In this document: positions 1 to 8,562 of the stretch, piece after piece
Layout: the number at the start of each line of letters is the position of its first letter
Numbering within the stretch: the first letter of the stretch is position 1
DNA from: Burkholderiales bacterium
Lineage (GTDB): Bacteria; Pseudomonadota; Gammaproteobacteria; Burkholderiales; Burkholderiaceae_C
Direction of reading: 5' to 3'
Length of the DNA: 21,219 bases
Assembly (NCBI GenBank): GCA_016703325.1
Contig: JADJCH010000054.1
Span: forward strand, 1-21,219
Program-made: the position numbers and the translations under genes
Notes under the pieces: generated by a model
What the model was told of the DNA's origin: nothing
The model's database searches: none
Seen by the model: only the letters and a program-made list of their open reading frames with translations

Positions 1-2
1 GG

Positions 3-68
3 CCGCAGGAACTGCTCGCCTGTGGCTACCGCAGCGACGAGCTGCCGCTGCCACCCGCCTTGGGGTGA
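3..68 (+). CDS. C-terminal tail of an unidentified protein cut by the window edge
   Basis: An open frame enters from the left edge and ends at a TGA at 66-68, giving 21 residues ending PLPPALG. Codon use is GC-rich and compatible with coding. I do not recognise the family. The next kilobases are insertion-sequence debris, so a transposase tail is possible but unproven. The fragment is too short for a confident call. Confidence 0.25.
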   Translation, partial: PQELLACGYRSDELPLPPALG

Positions 69-754
69 TCCCCCTGCGCGGCCATCTCGGTCATGATGAC
101 CGCCCAATGAACCGGCGCAATGACTCACTTGGGCGCCTTCGCCTTGACCGTGAACGTCACTGTCGGTGATGGCGCCTGCAAGTCCGATTGGGCGGGCGGT
201 GCGGTCCAGATTGCAACGTGGGCCGACTTGGCGGCGCGGGCTCGGGTAGCCCGTTCCAGGGTTTGGGCAACCCTGTTCAGCAGTACTGCGGGTCACTGCT
301 GCAGGGGTCACCCATTACCGGCCGCCGTCAACAGGCACGAACAAAACCCTGCGACCGCGTCGCACATCCGTCAAGACCTGCCTGAACGGATCGGCCCATC
401 GCCAGCACGCTTGGTTCTCACGGTCTGGTTGCGCCGGGACAGCGCACCAGTCACCCATCAGGATCAAGGCTTCACCGCCTCGCAACGGCTGGCCCCTGGC
501 TGCGTCTGCAGCCCCAGAAAACCCTCTGTTCCCCACCGCCTCCAATCGCGGCAGCCGAGCGCTGGCTCAGCCGCACAGGTCTGTGGCTTCGCATTGCGGC
601 GATCCAACCCCTTGTGGCTGGCGGTACGGGCGCTGTCGAACACGGTCGAATCTCGCTGATCAAGCAGGGGCGGGATCGGCTGCGGCGTGCAATCAGGTCT
701 GATGGTTGTGCCAACCCCATGGTGGCACTGCCGCAGCCGTCCCTTCATCTCGTC
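69..754. other. Region without a recognisable gene, left of the IS110 remnant
   Basis: Several overlapping open frames exist on both strands, as expected at this GC content, but none resembles a protein family I know and none has a convincing ribosome binding site. The stretch nearest 755 is probably the 3' flank or right end of the IS110-family element. IS110 elements usually lack clear terminal inverted repeats, so I cannot place its boundary. I see no RNA gene here. Confidence 0.5.
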
Positions 755-1773
755 CTACCCGAACGCCCGGCTGGCCTCGAAGGGCCGGCCGTCCTTCATC
801 ACATGCCAGCAGGCCCTGGCCAGCTTGTGCGCCACCGCCTTGATGGCCACCACCGACAGGCTGCTCGCGCACTTCTTCTGGTACCAGCGCTTGATCGCCG
901 CGTCGTAGCGCACCGCAAAGTGCGCCGCCTCGATGAAGGCCCAGGCCAGGTGCTTGTTGCCGCACTTGGCGTTGCCTTCGCCCTTCTTCTTGCCGTTGGA
1001 CTCCCGGCGTGAATCCACCGTGCGCGCATAGGGACGCGAACTGGCCCGGGCTGGCAAACCGGCCGATGTCGCCGGTCTCCAGCGCGATGGTCAGCGCCAG
1101 CACGTCGCCCACGCCGCTGACGCTCTTGAGCGCCTGGAATGGTTCGCTCAGCTTGGCGCAGGCCAGGATGCGCCGCTCCAGGGTGTGCACCTGCCGGTCC
1201 AGGCAGTCCATCACCGCCAGGTTGGCCTTCAGGGGCCAGCTTCTGATCGTCGAGCAGGTTCATCGCGTCGATGTCTTCGTCGTCCCAGCGCTTGATGTCG
1301 TTGCCGCTGCACTGCGCGCCCAGGTTGCGCGCCACCAGGTTCTGCATGCTCAGGATCTGGCTGCTGCGCTGGCGCACCAGTTGGCTGCGTTTGCGCATCA
1401 GGTCGCGCACGGCGCGCTGCTCGCGCGGGTAGATGTAGCCCTCGGGCAGGATGCCCAGGCGCAGCAGGTGGGCCAGGTGGCGCGCATCGCTGAAGTCGCC
1501 GCTGTGCTTGAGCCCGTCGTAGACCTTCACCGCCGCGGTGTTGACCAGGTGCACCCGGTAGCCCGCATCCTGCAGCCCGTCGACCAGCCAGTACCAGCTG
1601 TAGGTCGACTCCACCGCCACGCCCAGGATCGAACCAGCGCACGATCGCAACGCCATCAGGATCGCCTCCAGATCGTTGGCCAGTCGCTTGGCAAACACCA
1701 CCCGATCGGCCCCGTCGAGCACCATCAAGACGGCGTTGTTCGAATGCAGGTCGATCCCAGCATACAGTTCCAT
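755..1773 (-). pseudogene. IS110-family transposase (DEDD type), broken by two single-base shifts
   Basis: IS110 transposases combine an N-terminal RuvC-like DEDD domain with a C-terminal Transposase_20 domain carrying a serine, and recent work shows they are guided by a bridge RNA. The N-terminal frame starts at 1773 behind an AAGGAG and reads GIDLHS (D8), VEST (E55) and HSGDFSDARH (D93, D96), the expected acidic residues. At the C4 run at 1232-1235 the frame shifts into SVSGVGDVLALTIALETGDIGRF. At the C3 run at 1031-1033 it shifts again into ARTVDSRRESNGKKKGEGN and runs to a TAG at 755-757. Removing one base at each run restores one continuous protein of about 340 residues. The shifts may be true decay or sequencing errors in short homopolymers. 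Family assignment is firm. Confidence 0.88.
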
Positions 1774-1862
1774 GTCGGTCTCCTTCTTCAGCTGCGTCGT
1801 GTGAATCGCAATCCAGACGATAGGCCGTTGAGCGGAGGCCGGCTCCTCGGGTTAGATGTTTA
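1774..1862 (-). other. 5' noncoding flank of the IS110 element (possible bridge-RNA region)
   Basis: This short AT-richer stretch lies directly upstream of the IS110 transposase start and carries its Shine-Dalgarno (AAGGAG about 7 nt before the ATG). In IS110-group elements the noncoding end upstream of the transposase encodes the bridge RNA. The available space before the inverted repeat is under 100 bp, shorter than I would expect for a complete left end, so the element may be truncated here. I see only a short GGAG/CTCC hairpin. Confidence 0.3.
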
Positions 1863-1923
1863 TCAGGTCTTGCTTATTGCCTATCAATTGATTTGCTCAG
1901 ATGTGGCAAAAAACAAGACCTGA
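1863..1923. repeat. Inverted repeat with 19-bp arms at the junction of the two insertion sequences
   Basis: The left arm (1863-1881) begins TCAGGTCTTG. The right arm (1905-1923) ends CAAGACCTGA. The arms match at 17 of 19 positions when one is reverse-complemented, around a 23-nt loop that itself contains the palindrome ATCAATTGAT (1883-1892). The ATG used by the IS4-like open frame at 1901 lies in the loop, just before the right arm. The structure could be a REP/REPIN-like hairpin or two abutting insertion-sequence ends; I cannot tell which from sequence alone. Confidence 0.6.
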
Positions 1924-3096
1924 CCCTCATGCGGGCGCTCATGCGGGCGGCAGATCGTTGCAGGTCGGGCTGGATCAGTTTTTCTGCGCCCTCAGCGGCG
2001 GGGCGACCTTGACCCGCAAGGTCACCAAGAGTGCACTTTCGCAGGCTCGCAAGAAACTTCAGCCTTCGGCCTTGGCCGCCATTGGCGCGCAGTGGGTGCG
2101 GCAATGGCTGGCGGCTGTAGGCGAGCACCGCTGGAACGGCTTGCGCGTGGTGGCAGCCGATGGCACCTGTGTGCGTGTTCCCAGGTGGCGTGAGACCCAG
2201 GATGCCTACGGGCTGGGTCCCAATGGCGACGGCTCCGTGGTGATGGCGCGCGTGGTGGGGTTGCTGGCGGTGGACTCCAGCCAGATGCTGCATGCCGAGG
2301 TCGGCAGCTACGCCGATGGGGAACGCAGCCTGTTGGTGCGCGCGCTGGGTGCCCTTTCGGTTGGCGATCTGTTGGTCCGTGATCGCGGGTATCCAGCTTG
2401 GTGGTTGTTCGCCCTGTTCGGGCAGCGCGGCGTGCCGTTCTGCGCCAGGCTGGACAGTTGCAGCTGCGGCAGCGCGAAGGTCAGGCAGTTCGTTCGCAGC
2501 GGCGCGGCCGAACAAGTCATCGAAGTGCACCTCAAAAGCCCTGATCTAGCCAAACTTCGCAAGGCCGCAGGCCAGGCACAGGCGCCGACCGTGCTGCGTT
2601 TGCGTCTGGTGCGGGTGGTCTTGTCCACCGGCAACATCGAGGTCCTGGTCACATCTTTGCTCGATACCGTCGCCTACCCAGCTGCCGAGTTTGCAGCGCT
2701 CTACCATGCCCGCTGGCGCATCGAGGAGGCATTCAAGACCCTCAAATGTCGCCTGCACCTCGAAGGCTTCACTGGGAGTTGCCCTGCGCCATCGAGCAGG
2801 AGATCCACGCCAAGATCTTGGTGGCCAACATCACCGCAGCGCTTTGCACCCAAGCTCACGCGCAACTCGAAGCTGGCAAAGCCGAACATTACCGGGTCAA
2901 TCAAACAGTTGCGATCAAGCACTGGTCAGCCTTGGCCGTGGCATGGATCTGCGGCAATACAAAACTGCTGCACAACAAGCTCAAAGAGTTGATCGCAGTC
3001 TTGACGGTGAGTCTCGACAAGATACGCCCCGGTAGATCCTGCCCAAGGAATTTCAAAGCCCATGGCGCTCAACGCCCTCGTCGAGCGTATCAATGA
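1901..3096 (+). pseudogene. IS4-family DDE transposase, N-terminally disrupted and frameshifted
   Basis: The frame carries the IS4 catalytic signatures in order: VVAADGTCVRVP (first Asp), LLVRDRGYPAWW (second Asp) and the YREK-like segment YHARWRIEEAFKTLK with the Glu. Recognisable homology begins only around SLQVGLDQFF, about 20 residues in. The preceding residues are translated from the adjacent inverted repeat and its flank, so the native N-terminus is probably missing. At the GGG run at 2774-2776 the frame breaks; adding one G would continue the protein as GELPCAIEQEIHAKILVANI, which then runs in another frame to the TGA at 3094-3096. Both defects predict an inactive transposase. Overlapping open frames on the other strand are shadows. 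Confidence 0.85.
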
Positions 3097-3102
3097 GCTC
3101 GA

Positions 3103-3119
3103 CTAACTTAATGGCATTG
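3103..3119. repeat. Possible right terminal end of the IS4-family element
   Basis: A sequence whose reverse complement is CAATGCCATTAAGTTAG lies 7 nt after the transposase stop. From memory this resembles terminal inverted repeats of some IS4-family elements. No partner left end was found, in keeping with the disrupted 5' side. It overlaps a perfect 13-nt palindrome (3111-3123, ATGGCATTGCCAT). If correct, the element ends about 26 bp from the first CRISPR repeat. Confidence 0.35.
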
Positions 3120-3145
3120 CCATGTGACCAACCCGGAGCCCGTAC

Positions 3146-5772
3146 GTCTTAATCCCTTCAATACCAGGGCATCCAGTCAGACCTTCTTCAATCTGCGAAA
3201 CACTCAGAATCCTGACGTCTTAATCCCTTCAATACCAGGGCATCCAGTCAGACCTGGCAGACAGTCCATTCCGTGCATTGGTGGAGGTCTTAATCCCTTC
3301 AATACCAGGGCATCCAGTCAGACCGCATGATGCGCATTGGACTGCATACTCTCGTCTTAATCCCTTCAATACCAGGGCATCCAGTCAGACACCGAAGATG
3401 CAGAGGCGCAGGATGGGCCGCCGGTCTTAATCCCTTCAATACCAGGGCATCCAGTCAGACCAACTGCTGCAGCTCATCGGCGCGCTCAGCGCGGTCTTAA
3501 TCCCTTCAATACCAGGGCATCCAGTCAGACACGATGGCGCCGACGACGTAGCCATGCTGCTTGAGTCTTAATCCCTTCAATACCAGGGCATCCAGTCAGA
3601 CTGCGGTGGCGGACCGGAAGACCCGCGCGGCTCGGTCTTAATCCCTTCAATACCAGGGCATCCAGTCAGACCCTGCCGTGCTTCGACGCATGGAAATGCA
3701 GCGTCTTAATCCCTTCAATACCAGGGCATCCAGTCAGACCCGGGTAGCCTGTGAGGCACTCGCCAACGCGCTGGTCTTAATCCCTTCAATACCAGGGCAT
3801 CCAGTCAGACGTCAGCCGGTCAGTCGGCACTACGCCAGCCAGCCGTCTTAATCCCTTCAATACCAGGGCATCCAGTCAGACGCTGGCGCCCAGAAATCCA
3901 GCATTTCTGCAGGTGTCTTAATCCCTTCAATACCAGGGCATCCAGTCAGACCTCACGCCACTGCACGACGCGCCGCCGGGCCGATGTCTTAATCCCTTCA
4001 ATACCAGGGCATCCAGTCAGACAAACCCAGCGAGTTGTTCAAATCGTTGAAACTGTCTTAATCCCTTCAATACCAGGGCATCCAGTCAGACTCTGGATGC
4101 CCCATCGGGCACGCCTGCTGGCGGAGTCTTAATCCCTTCAATACCAGGGCATCCAGTCAGACGCTGTGGGGAGCAGCTATCAGGCTTGCGCTTGGGTCTT
4201 AATCCCTTCAATACCAGGGCATCCAGTCAGACAGAACATTTTGCGGGGTGGGCACCCCCTTGCCCGTCTTAATCCCTTCAATACCAGGGCATCCAGTCAG
4301 ACCACGGATCTACGGCTACTCACCGACCGATACGATGTCTTAATCCCTTCAATACCAGGGCATCCAGTCAGACACGAATCGTCAGCAGAGCTGAATTCAA
4401 AGAGAAGTCTTAATCCCTTCAATACCAGGGCATCCAGTCAGACGAATTCACCGTCTGCATCTTTGCTGCTTTCCTGGTCTTAATCCCTTCAATACCAGGG
4501 CATCCAGTCAGACACTCCCTGCGGATGTACGCCGACTGTCTGCAGTCTTAATCCCTTCAATACCAGGGCATCCAGTCAGACTCACCAAGTACCACGGCCC
4601 GACCAACACCCGCAGGTCTTAATCCCTTCAATACCAGGGCATCCAGTCAGACCCTCGGCACCGCGCGCCATGGTGGCGCAGCCGACGTCTTAATCCCTTC
4701 AATACCAGGGCATCCAGTCAGACCGCACGGGCCGCCGCACGGGCCGCCGCATGGGGGTCTTAATCCCTTCAATACCAGGGCATCCAGTCAGACTGCCGCG
4801 AAGGATGGACAACGCTGCTGCGCCACGTCTTAATCCCTTCAATACCAGGGCATCCAGTCAGACATCGCCCTGGACATGGCCCAGCGGATCGGCGCCGTCT
4901 TAATCCCTTCAATACCAGGGCATCCAGTCAGACGCTACGTCGTGCCAAACGGCTACGGCATGCCCGGTCTTAATCCCTTCAATACCAGGGCATCCAGTCA
5001 GACAACGAGTCCACCGCCTGCCAGCTCTGGCGCATGGGTCTTAATCCCTTCAATACCAGGGCATCCAGTCAGACACAGCCACATCTTGCACAATGAGACC
5101 CACAAGGTCTTAATCCCTTCAATACCAGGGCATCCAGTCAGACCACGACCACCGCCAAGTGGCGCGAACAAATCCGTCTTAATCCCTTCAATACCAGGGC
5201 ATCCAGTCAGACATATACAGCAGTGTTTATAAATAATAGACGTTTGTCTTAATCCCTTCAATACCAGGGCATCCAGTCAGACGCACCTGCAGCAACGTGC
5301 ACACCTGGAGCGGAAATGTCTTAATCCCTTCAATACCAGGGCATCCAGTCAGACGTCAGTAAGGCCTGGAAAGAGACCGCAAACCAGAGTCTTAATCCCT
5401 TCAATACCAGGGCATCCAGTCAGACACATGGAATTGAAGGATGCCATTGAATGCATTGGTCTTAATCCCTTCAATACCAGGGCATCCAGTCAGACATTCC
5501 CTGCCCGAAGCCCAAGCCTACGCACGCGCGTCTTAATCCCTTCAATACCAGGGCATCCAGTCAGACTCGAACTGATGCGCCGCATTGTGTTTTACAGTCT
5601 TAATCCCTTCAATACCAGGGCATCCAGTCAGACCACGCGGCTCGCGTGTCTCTGCCACCTGGGGCGTCTTAATCCCTTCAATACCAGGGCATCCAGTCAG
5701 ACAATTTTGCAAGCTTTGTCTGAAGGAAAGATCAGGTCTTAATCCCTTCAATACCAGGGCATCCAGTCAGAC
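3146..5772 (-). CRISPR. CRISPR array: 38 repeats of 37 bp, 37 spacers
   Basis: The repeat on the plus strand begins GTCTTAATCC and ends CCAGTCAGAC. I read all 38 copies as identical. Spacers are 30 to 35 nt, mostly 33 or 34. On the minus strand the repeat ends GGGATTAAGAC, so the last eight bases (ATTAAGAC) resemble the 8-nt crRNA 5' handle (consensus near ATTGAAAC) of type III systems and the tail of Thermus type III repeats. Together with the adaptation genes at the right end, this suggests leftward transcription, with the newest spacers near 5735 and the oldest near 3183. Internal pairing is weak (CCCT/AGGG around an 8-nt loop), fitting a repeat bound by a Cas6 that does not need a strong hairpin. 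Orientation is inference. Confidence 0.98.
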
Positions 5773-5977
5773 TCCACGCTCCGGATTTCCCTTGCCTGAC
5801 AGGCACTTGCGTGGCCGTCTGGCAGTGGCGGACCGGGTCGCCGGAGCTGCCTCGCGGGCAGGGGGCGACTGGGGCCGAAGGGGGATCTGGGGCGGGATCA
5901 TCAGCGGGGTTGAGTTTACGCGCCCAGGGGCCCGGGGCAGGCCCGGGCGAATGGGGAGCAGGCACGGTGGGGCGAGC
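5773..5977 (-). promoter_or_regulatory. Putative CRISPR leader between array and second cas2
   Basis: This 205-bp noncoding stretch separates the last repeat from the stop of the neighbouring cas2-like gene, the usual place for a leader when the array is read leftward. It is GC-rich rather than AT-rich, and I could not find a convincing -35/-10 pair; TAAACT (minus strand, near 5915) is the only faint -10 candidate. The array could therefore also be read through from the adaptation operon. No credible protein is encoded. Confidence 0.45.
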
Positions 5978-6454
5978 TCAGCGGGGGGCGCGTGAGGTGC
6001 TGCCCGTTTTGACGGCGGCAGGGGCTGCGGCGGTGGGCGCATCGCCGGCGGCTTCAGTGGGCGCAACGCCGGCGGCTGCAGTGGCCGCAGCGCCGGCAGC
6101 AGCGCGGGAGGGTTTGCCGGCAGCGACACGGCGCACCGTCTGGGGGGCGGGCTGGGTGGCGGCCTGGCGGCGAATGTCGATCCACACGTCGCCGGGCAGC
6201 ATGGTCTTGCCGAGCTCCACCAGGTCCACCCGCTCCGGCCAGCGGTAGGCGCGCACGTCGTCCAGCGCGGTGGAGATCAGCTCCTCCAGCTCCAGCAGCA
6301 GGCTGCGCAGCCGCACCGGGCTGGCTTCCACCAGGAAGACGCTGTACTGCAGCGGCAGGCCGTGGCGCTTCATGCAGCGGTGCACCGCCAGGCCGCGGCG
6401 CGCGTCGGTGATGTCGTAGCTGACGATCCAGCGCACGGGGGTGTGGTCAGCCAT
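5978..6454 (-). CDS. cas2: Cas2-like protein with an Ala/Pro-rich C-terminal tail (second Cas2)
   Basis: Cas2 forms the central dimer of the Cas1-Cas2 integrase that inserts new spacers. Residues 8-92 match the family: the first strand with the conserved Asp (RWIVSYDITDARRG, D14), the helix HRCMKRHG, then LQYSVFLVEA, the classic QYSVF strand. Residues about 100-158 form a low-complexity Ala/Pro/Thr tail encoded by imperfect DNA repeats (about 6010-6110), not typical of Cas2, which usually ends near 90-100 residues. The ATG at 6454 overlaps the stop of the upstream Cas1-like gene in the 8-nt string ATGGCTGA, suggesting translational coupling. It is the last gene before the array. Sequence differs strongly from the other Cas2 of this cluster (8563-8847), so this is not a recent duplication. 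Confidence 0.85.
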   Translation of the reverse strand: MADHTPVRWIVSYDITDARRGLAVHRCMKRHGLPLQYSVFLVEASPVRLRSLLLELEELISTALDDVRAYRWPERVDLVELGKTMLPGDVWIDIRRQAATQPAPQTVRRVAAGKPSRAAAGAAATAAAGVAPTEAAGDAPTAAAPAAVKTGSTSRAPR

Positions 6455-7322
6455 GGAGCTCTCGCAGCGCGTGGGCGCGCAGGTTGGCCAGGTGCTGGTG
6501 CAGGGCGCCCACGCAGCGGCCGCTCCAGCGCTCGAACAGGGCAGCCGCTTCGCGGGGGTGGTCCACCGCATCGGCCAGGGCGCCGGCGCAGAGGTTCATC
6601 TCGGCCCAGACCAGCCGGGTGAGGTCCTGCACCAGCTCCATCGGCTCGCCGGCGCAGCACCAGTAGTGCGAGCTGAGGCCGCATTCGCTCAGGCGGTGCG
6701 CCACCAGCGCGGCGGCCAGGCCGTGCAGCAGCGGCGGCAGGTGGTCGGCCAGTTCGTCCTGGTACACCCAGCTGCGTTTGGCGAGCTGCCATTCGGCCTC
6801 GCCCACCGGGTGGCCGGCGCGGGCGCGTTCGCCCTGCCAGACCTGCAGCACCGCCAGGCGCTGGTGGCGCAGCCAGTGCCGGTAGCTGTCGGACCAGCCG
6901 GGTTCGCTGCCGGCCAGCATGTCCAGCGCCTCGGCCAGGTCGGTGCGGCGCGGCCGCTGCGGCCAGAGGTGGCCCAGCTCCGCGCCGCGCCCGTCCAGCC
7001 AGCTGACGGTGATGCCGCGCTGCAGGCACAGCGCCAGGGCGGCACCGCTCCATTCGACGCTGTCGTTGCAGACCACGCGCAGCACCCGCGCCACCGGCAC
7101 GCGCTGCACCTCCCCCATCGTGCCGCAGTGCGGCCGGCTGATGACCAGGGCCTCCCCGGTGGAGGTCACGCGCAGCGGCTCGGCGGCGGCCAGGTACAGG
7201 GTGCGGGCGTCCAGCGCACGGGAGCTGCGCGCAGCTGCCCCGGCAGCAGCGGCTCCCGCAGTTCTGCCGGCACCCGCAGGGCGGCCCGGCTGGGCCGGAC
7301 AGGTGTTGTGGCGTTCAGGCAT
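6447..7322 (-). CDS. Divergent Cas1-like protein, predicted catalytically inactive
   Basis: After a 35-residue Ala/Gly-rich N-terminus, residues 40-120 read like the Cas1 N-terminal beta domain: TLYL, the strand LRVVCNDSVEW, then the helix and turn ALALCLQRGITVSWLDGRG followed by LGHL. The C-terminal half is helical and aligns loosely with Cas1 (HGLAAALVAHRLSECGL, then ELVQDLTRLVWAEMNL around D233). The canonical motif with the catalytic Glu (like GLEGAAARAHF in the neighbour) is absent, and the metal-binding His is not at its place, so nuclease/integrase activity is unlikely. At 291 residues it is near normal Cas1 length. The ATG at 7322 overlaps the true cas1 stop in ATGCCTGA, and its own end overlaps the second cas2. 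A structural partner of the integrase is my inference; family membership rests on reading motifs by eye. Confidence 0.7.
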   Translation of the reverse strand: MPERHNTCPAQPGRPAGAGRTAGAAAAGAAARSSRALDARTLYLAAAEPLRVTSTGEALVISRPHCGTMGEVQRVPVARVLRVVCNDSVEWSGAALALCLQRGITVSWLDGRGAELGHLWPQRPRRTDLAEALDMLAGSEPGWSDSYRHWLRHQRLAVLQVWQGERARAGHPVGEAEWQLAKRSWVYQDELADHLPPLLHGLAAALVAHRLSECGLSSHYWCCAGEPMELVQDLTRLVWAEMNLCAGALADAVDHPREAAALFERWSGRCVGALHQHLANLRAHALRELHG

Positions 7323-8532
7323 CGAGCATCTCCCCATCGTCCGGATCGTGTTCCACCCAGGCGCTGCCCTGTTCACGCAGGGCGCGCGCCAGCAGGGCTG
7401 CACTGCGGCGCAGCGCCCGGCGCAGCGGCGGCACCTGCTGCGCCCAGGTGGCGTAGAAGGTGGCGCGGCCCGCCTTGCCAAGCAGGCAGGCGCCCTGGTC
7501 GTGGCTGAAGTGGGCCTCGCGCAGGTGGCGCTCGCGCAGCAGCTCCCACACCCACAGGTCCACCCGGGCGCGCAAGGGCTCCACCAGGTCGCAGGCCAGG
7601 GATTCGCGGCCGAAGGCGGGCCGGTGGTAGAAGCCCAGCAGCGGGTCCAGCCCGGCGATGTGGCAGGCCTGCACCGCCTCCACATGCAGCAGGCTGTAGC
7701 CCAGCGAGAGGCAGACGTTGGCCGGGTCCCGCGGCGGGCGGCGGTTGCGCCCGGCAAAACCCAGCGCCGGCGGCAGCACCGCCGCCAGGCCGCCGAAGTG
7801 GGCGCGCGCGGCCGCCCCCTCCAGCCCGCGCAGGGCGGCCAGCGCCTGCAGTGCGGACGACTGCAGACCGGCGACCACCGGCAGGGTCGAAAAGCCGCCG
7901 GCCCCACGGTCGGCGCAGGCAGCCGCAGGAAGGTCCGCCGGAGGGAGCGCAGACGGATCGGCCGACACCGGCGAGCACACCGGAGCCCCTGCGGCCAAGG
8001 CCGTCATGGGCACAGCAGATGCCCCGGTTGCGGGCGTGGAAGCCGCTTCACCGACGTCGGCCGCAGCAACAGCGCCGGACTCGGCCAGCCGGCCCAGCGC
8101 CGCGGTCACGCCGCCCAGCGCGTCGGTGAGCGGCTTGCGTGCATCGGGCCGGGCCTCCAGCCAGTGGCGCAGGGCGCGCTGCTGGCCGCGCAGCTTGGCG
8201 CGCACCTGCCGCCGCGCCCACTGCAGGCAGGCCTGGGCGTCGCGCACCCGCTCGGCCTGGGCCAGCCGCACGGCCGCGTCGTTGTGCGCCGGCCCCAGCA
8301 GGGTGGCCACACGGCGCCCGGCGCGCGGGCTGAACAGCACGGTGCACACGCCCGCCTCGGCCAGCTTGAGCAGCACGCCGGAGTCCAGCCGGGTCTGCCC
8401 CCCCTGGATGATGCAGCGCTCGAGCAGCTTCAACGGCACGGTACCGCGGCGCTCGCCGTTTTCGTACAGCGCCAGCGCCTGGCCGTCGCTGCGCACTTCC
8501 AGGCCGGCACGGTCGAGCAAGAGGGTGGACAT
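7315..8532 (-). CDS. cas1: CRISPR-associated integrase Cas1
   Basis: Cas1 is the metal-dependent integrase that joins prespacers to the array. The N-terminal beta domain (about 1-80) includes LLERCIIQGG and GVCTVLFSPRAGRRV. The C-terminal helical domain has the catalytic set: E238 in RGLEGAAARAHF, H303 in LLGFYHRPAF and D315 in ESLACDLVEPLR, so it should be active. Between the domains (about residues 151-219) lies an Ala/Pro/Ser-rich insertion without evident fold, which lengthens the protein to 405 residues against about 300-340 usually. Start at 8532 has AGGAG about 10 nt upstream. It follows cas2 by 30 nt and overlaps the next Cas1-like gene by 8 nt. No reverse transcriptase is fused or nearby, unlike some type III adaptation modules. 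Confidence 0.95.
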   Translation of the reverse strand: MSTLLLDRAGLEVRSDGQALALYENGERRGTVPLKLLERCIIQGGQTRLDSGVLLKLAEAGVCTVLFSPRAGRRVATLLGPAHNDAAVRLAQAERVRDAQACLQWARRQVRAKLRGQQRALRHWLEARPDARKPLTDALGGVTAALGRLAESGAVAAADVGEAASTPATGASAVPMTALAAGAPVCSPVSADPSALPPADLPAAACADRGAGGFSTLPVVAGLQSSALQALAALRGLEGAAARAHFGGLAAVLPPALGFAGRNRRPPRDPANVCLSLGYSLLHVEAVQACHIAGLDPLLGFYHRPAFGRESLACDLVEPLRARVDLWVWELLRERHLREAHFSHDQGACLLGKAGRATFYATWAQQVPPLRRALRRSAALLARALREQGSAWVEHDPDDGEMLDA

Positions 8533-8562
8533 GGTGGGGCGGCTCCTGGGGCGATCAGGTTC

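Noticed and set aside
120..659. Open frame of 179 codons on the plus strand
   Set aside because: No recognisable domain, odd composition and several competing frames of similar length; chance open frame in GC-rich DNA.
3124..5742. Open frames through the CRISPR array encoding repeated peptides such as LNPFNTRASSQT and VLIPSIPGHPVR
   Set aside because: They are translations of the 37-bp repeat plus spacers, broken irregularly by spacer stops. No ribosome binding site or family match.
5732..5965. Small minus-strand frame in the leader candidate
   Set aside because: It runs into the array repeat and has Pro/Ala-rich composition without homology.
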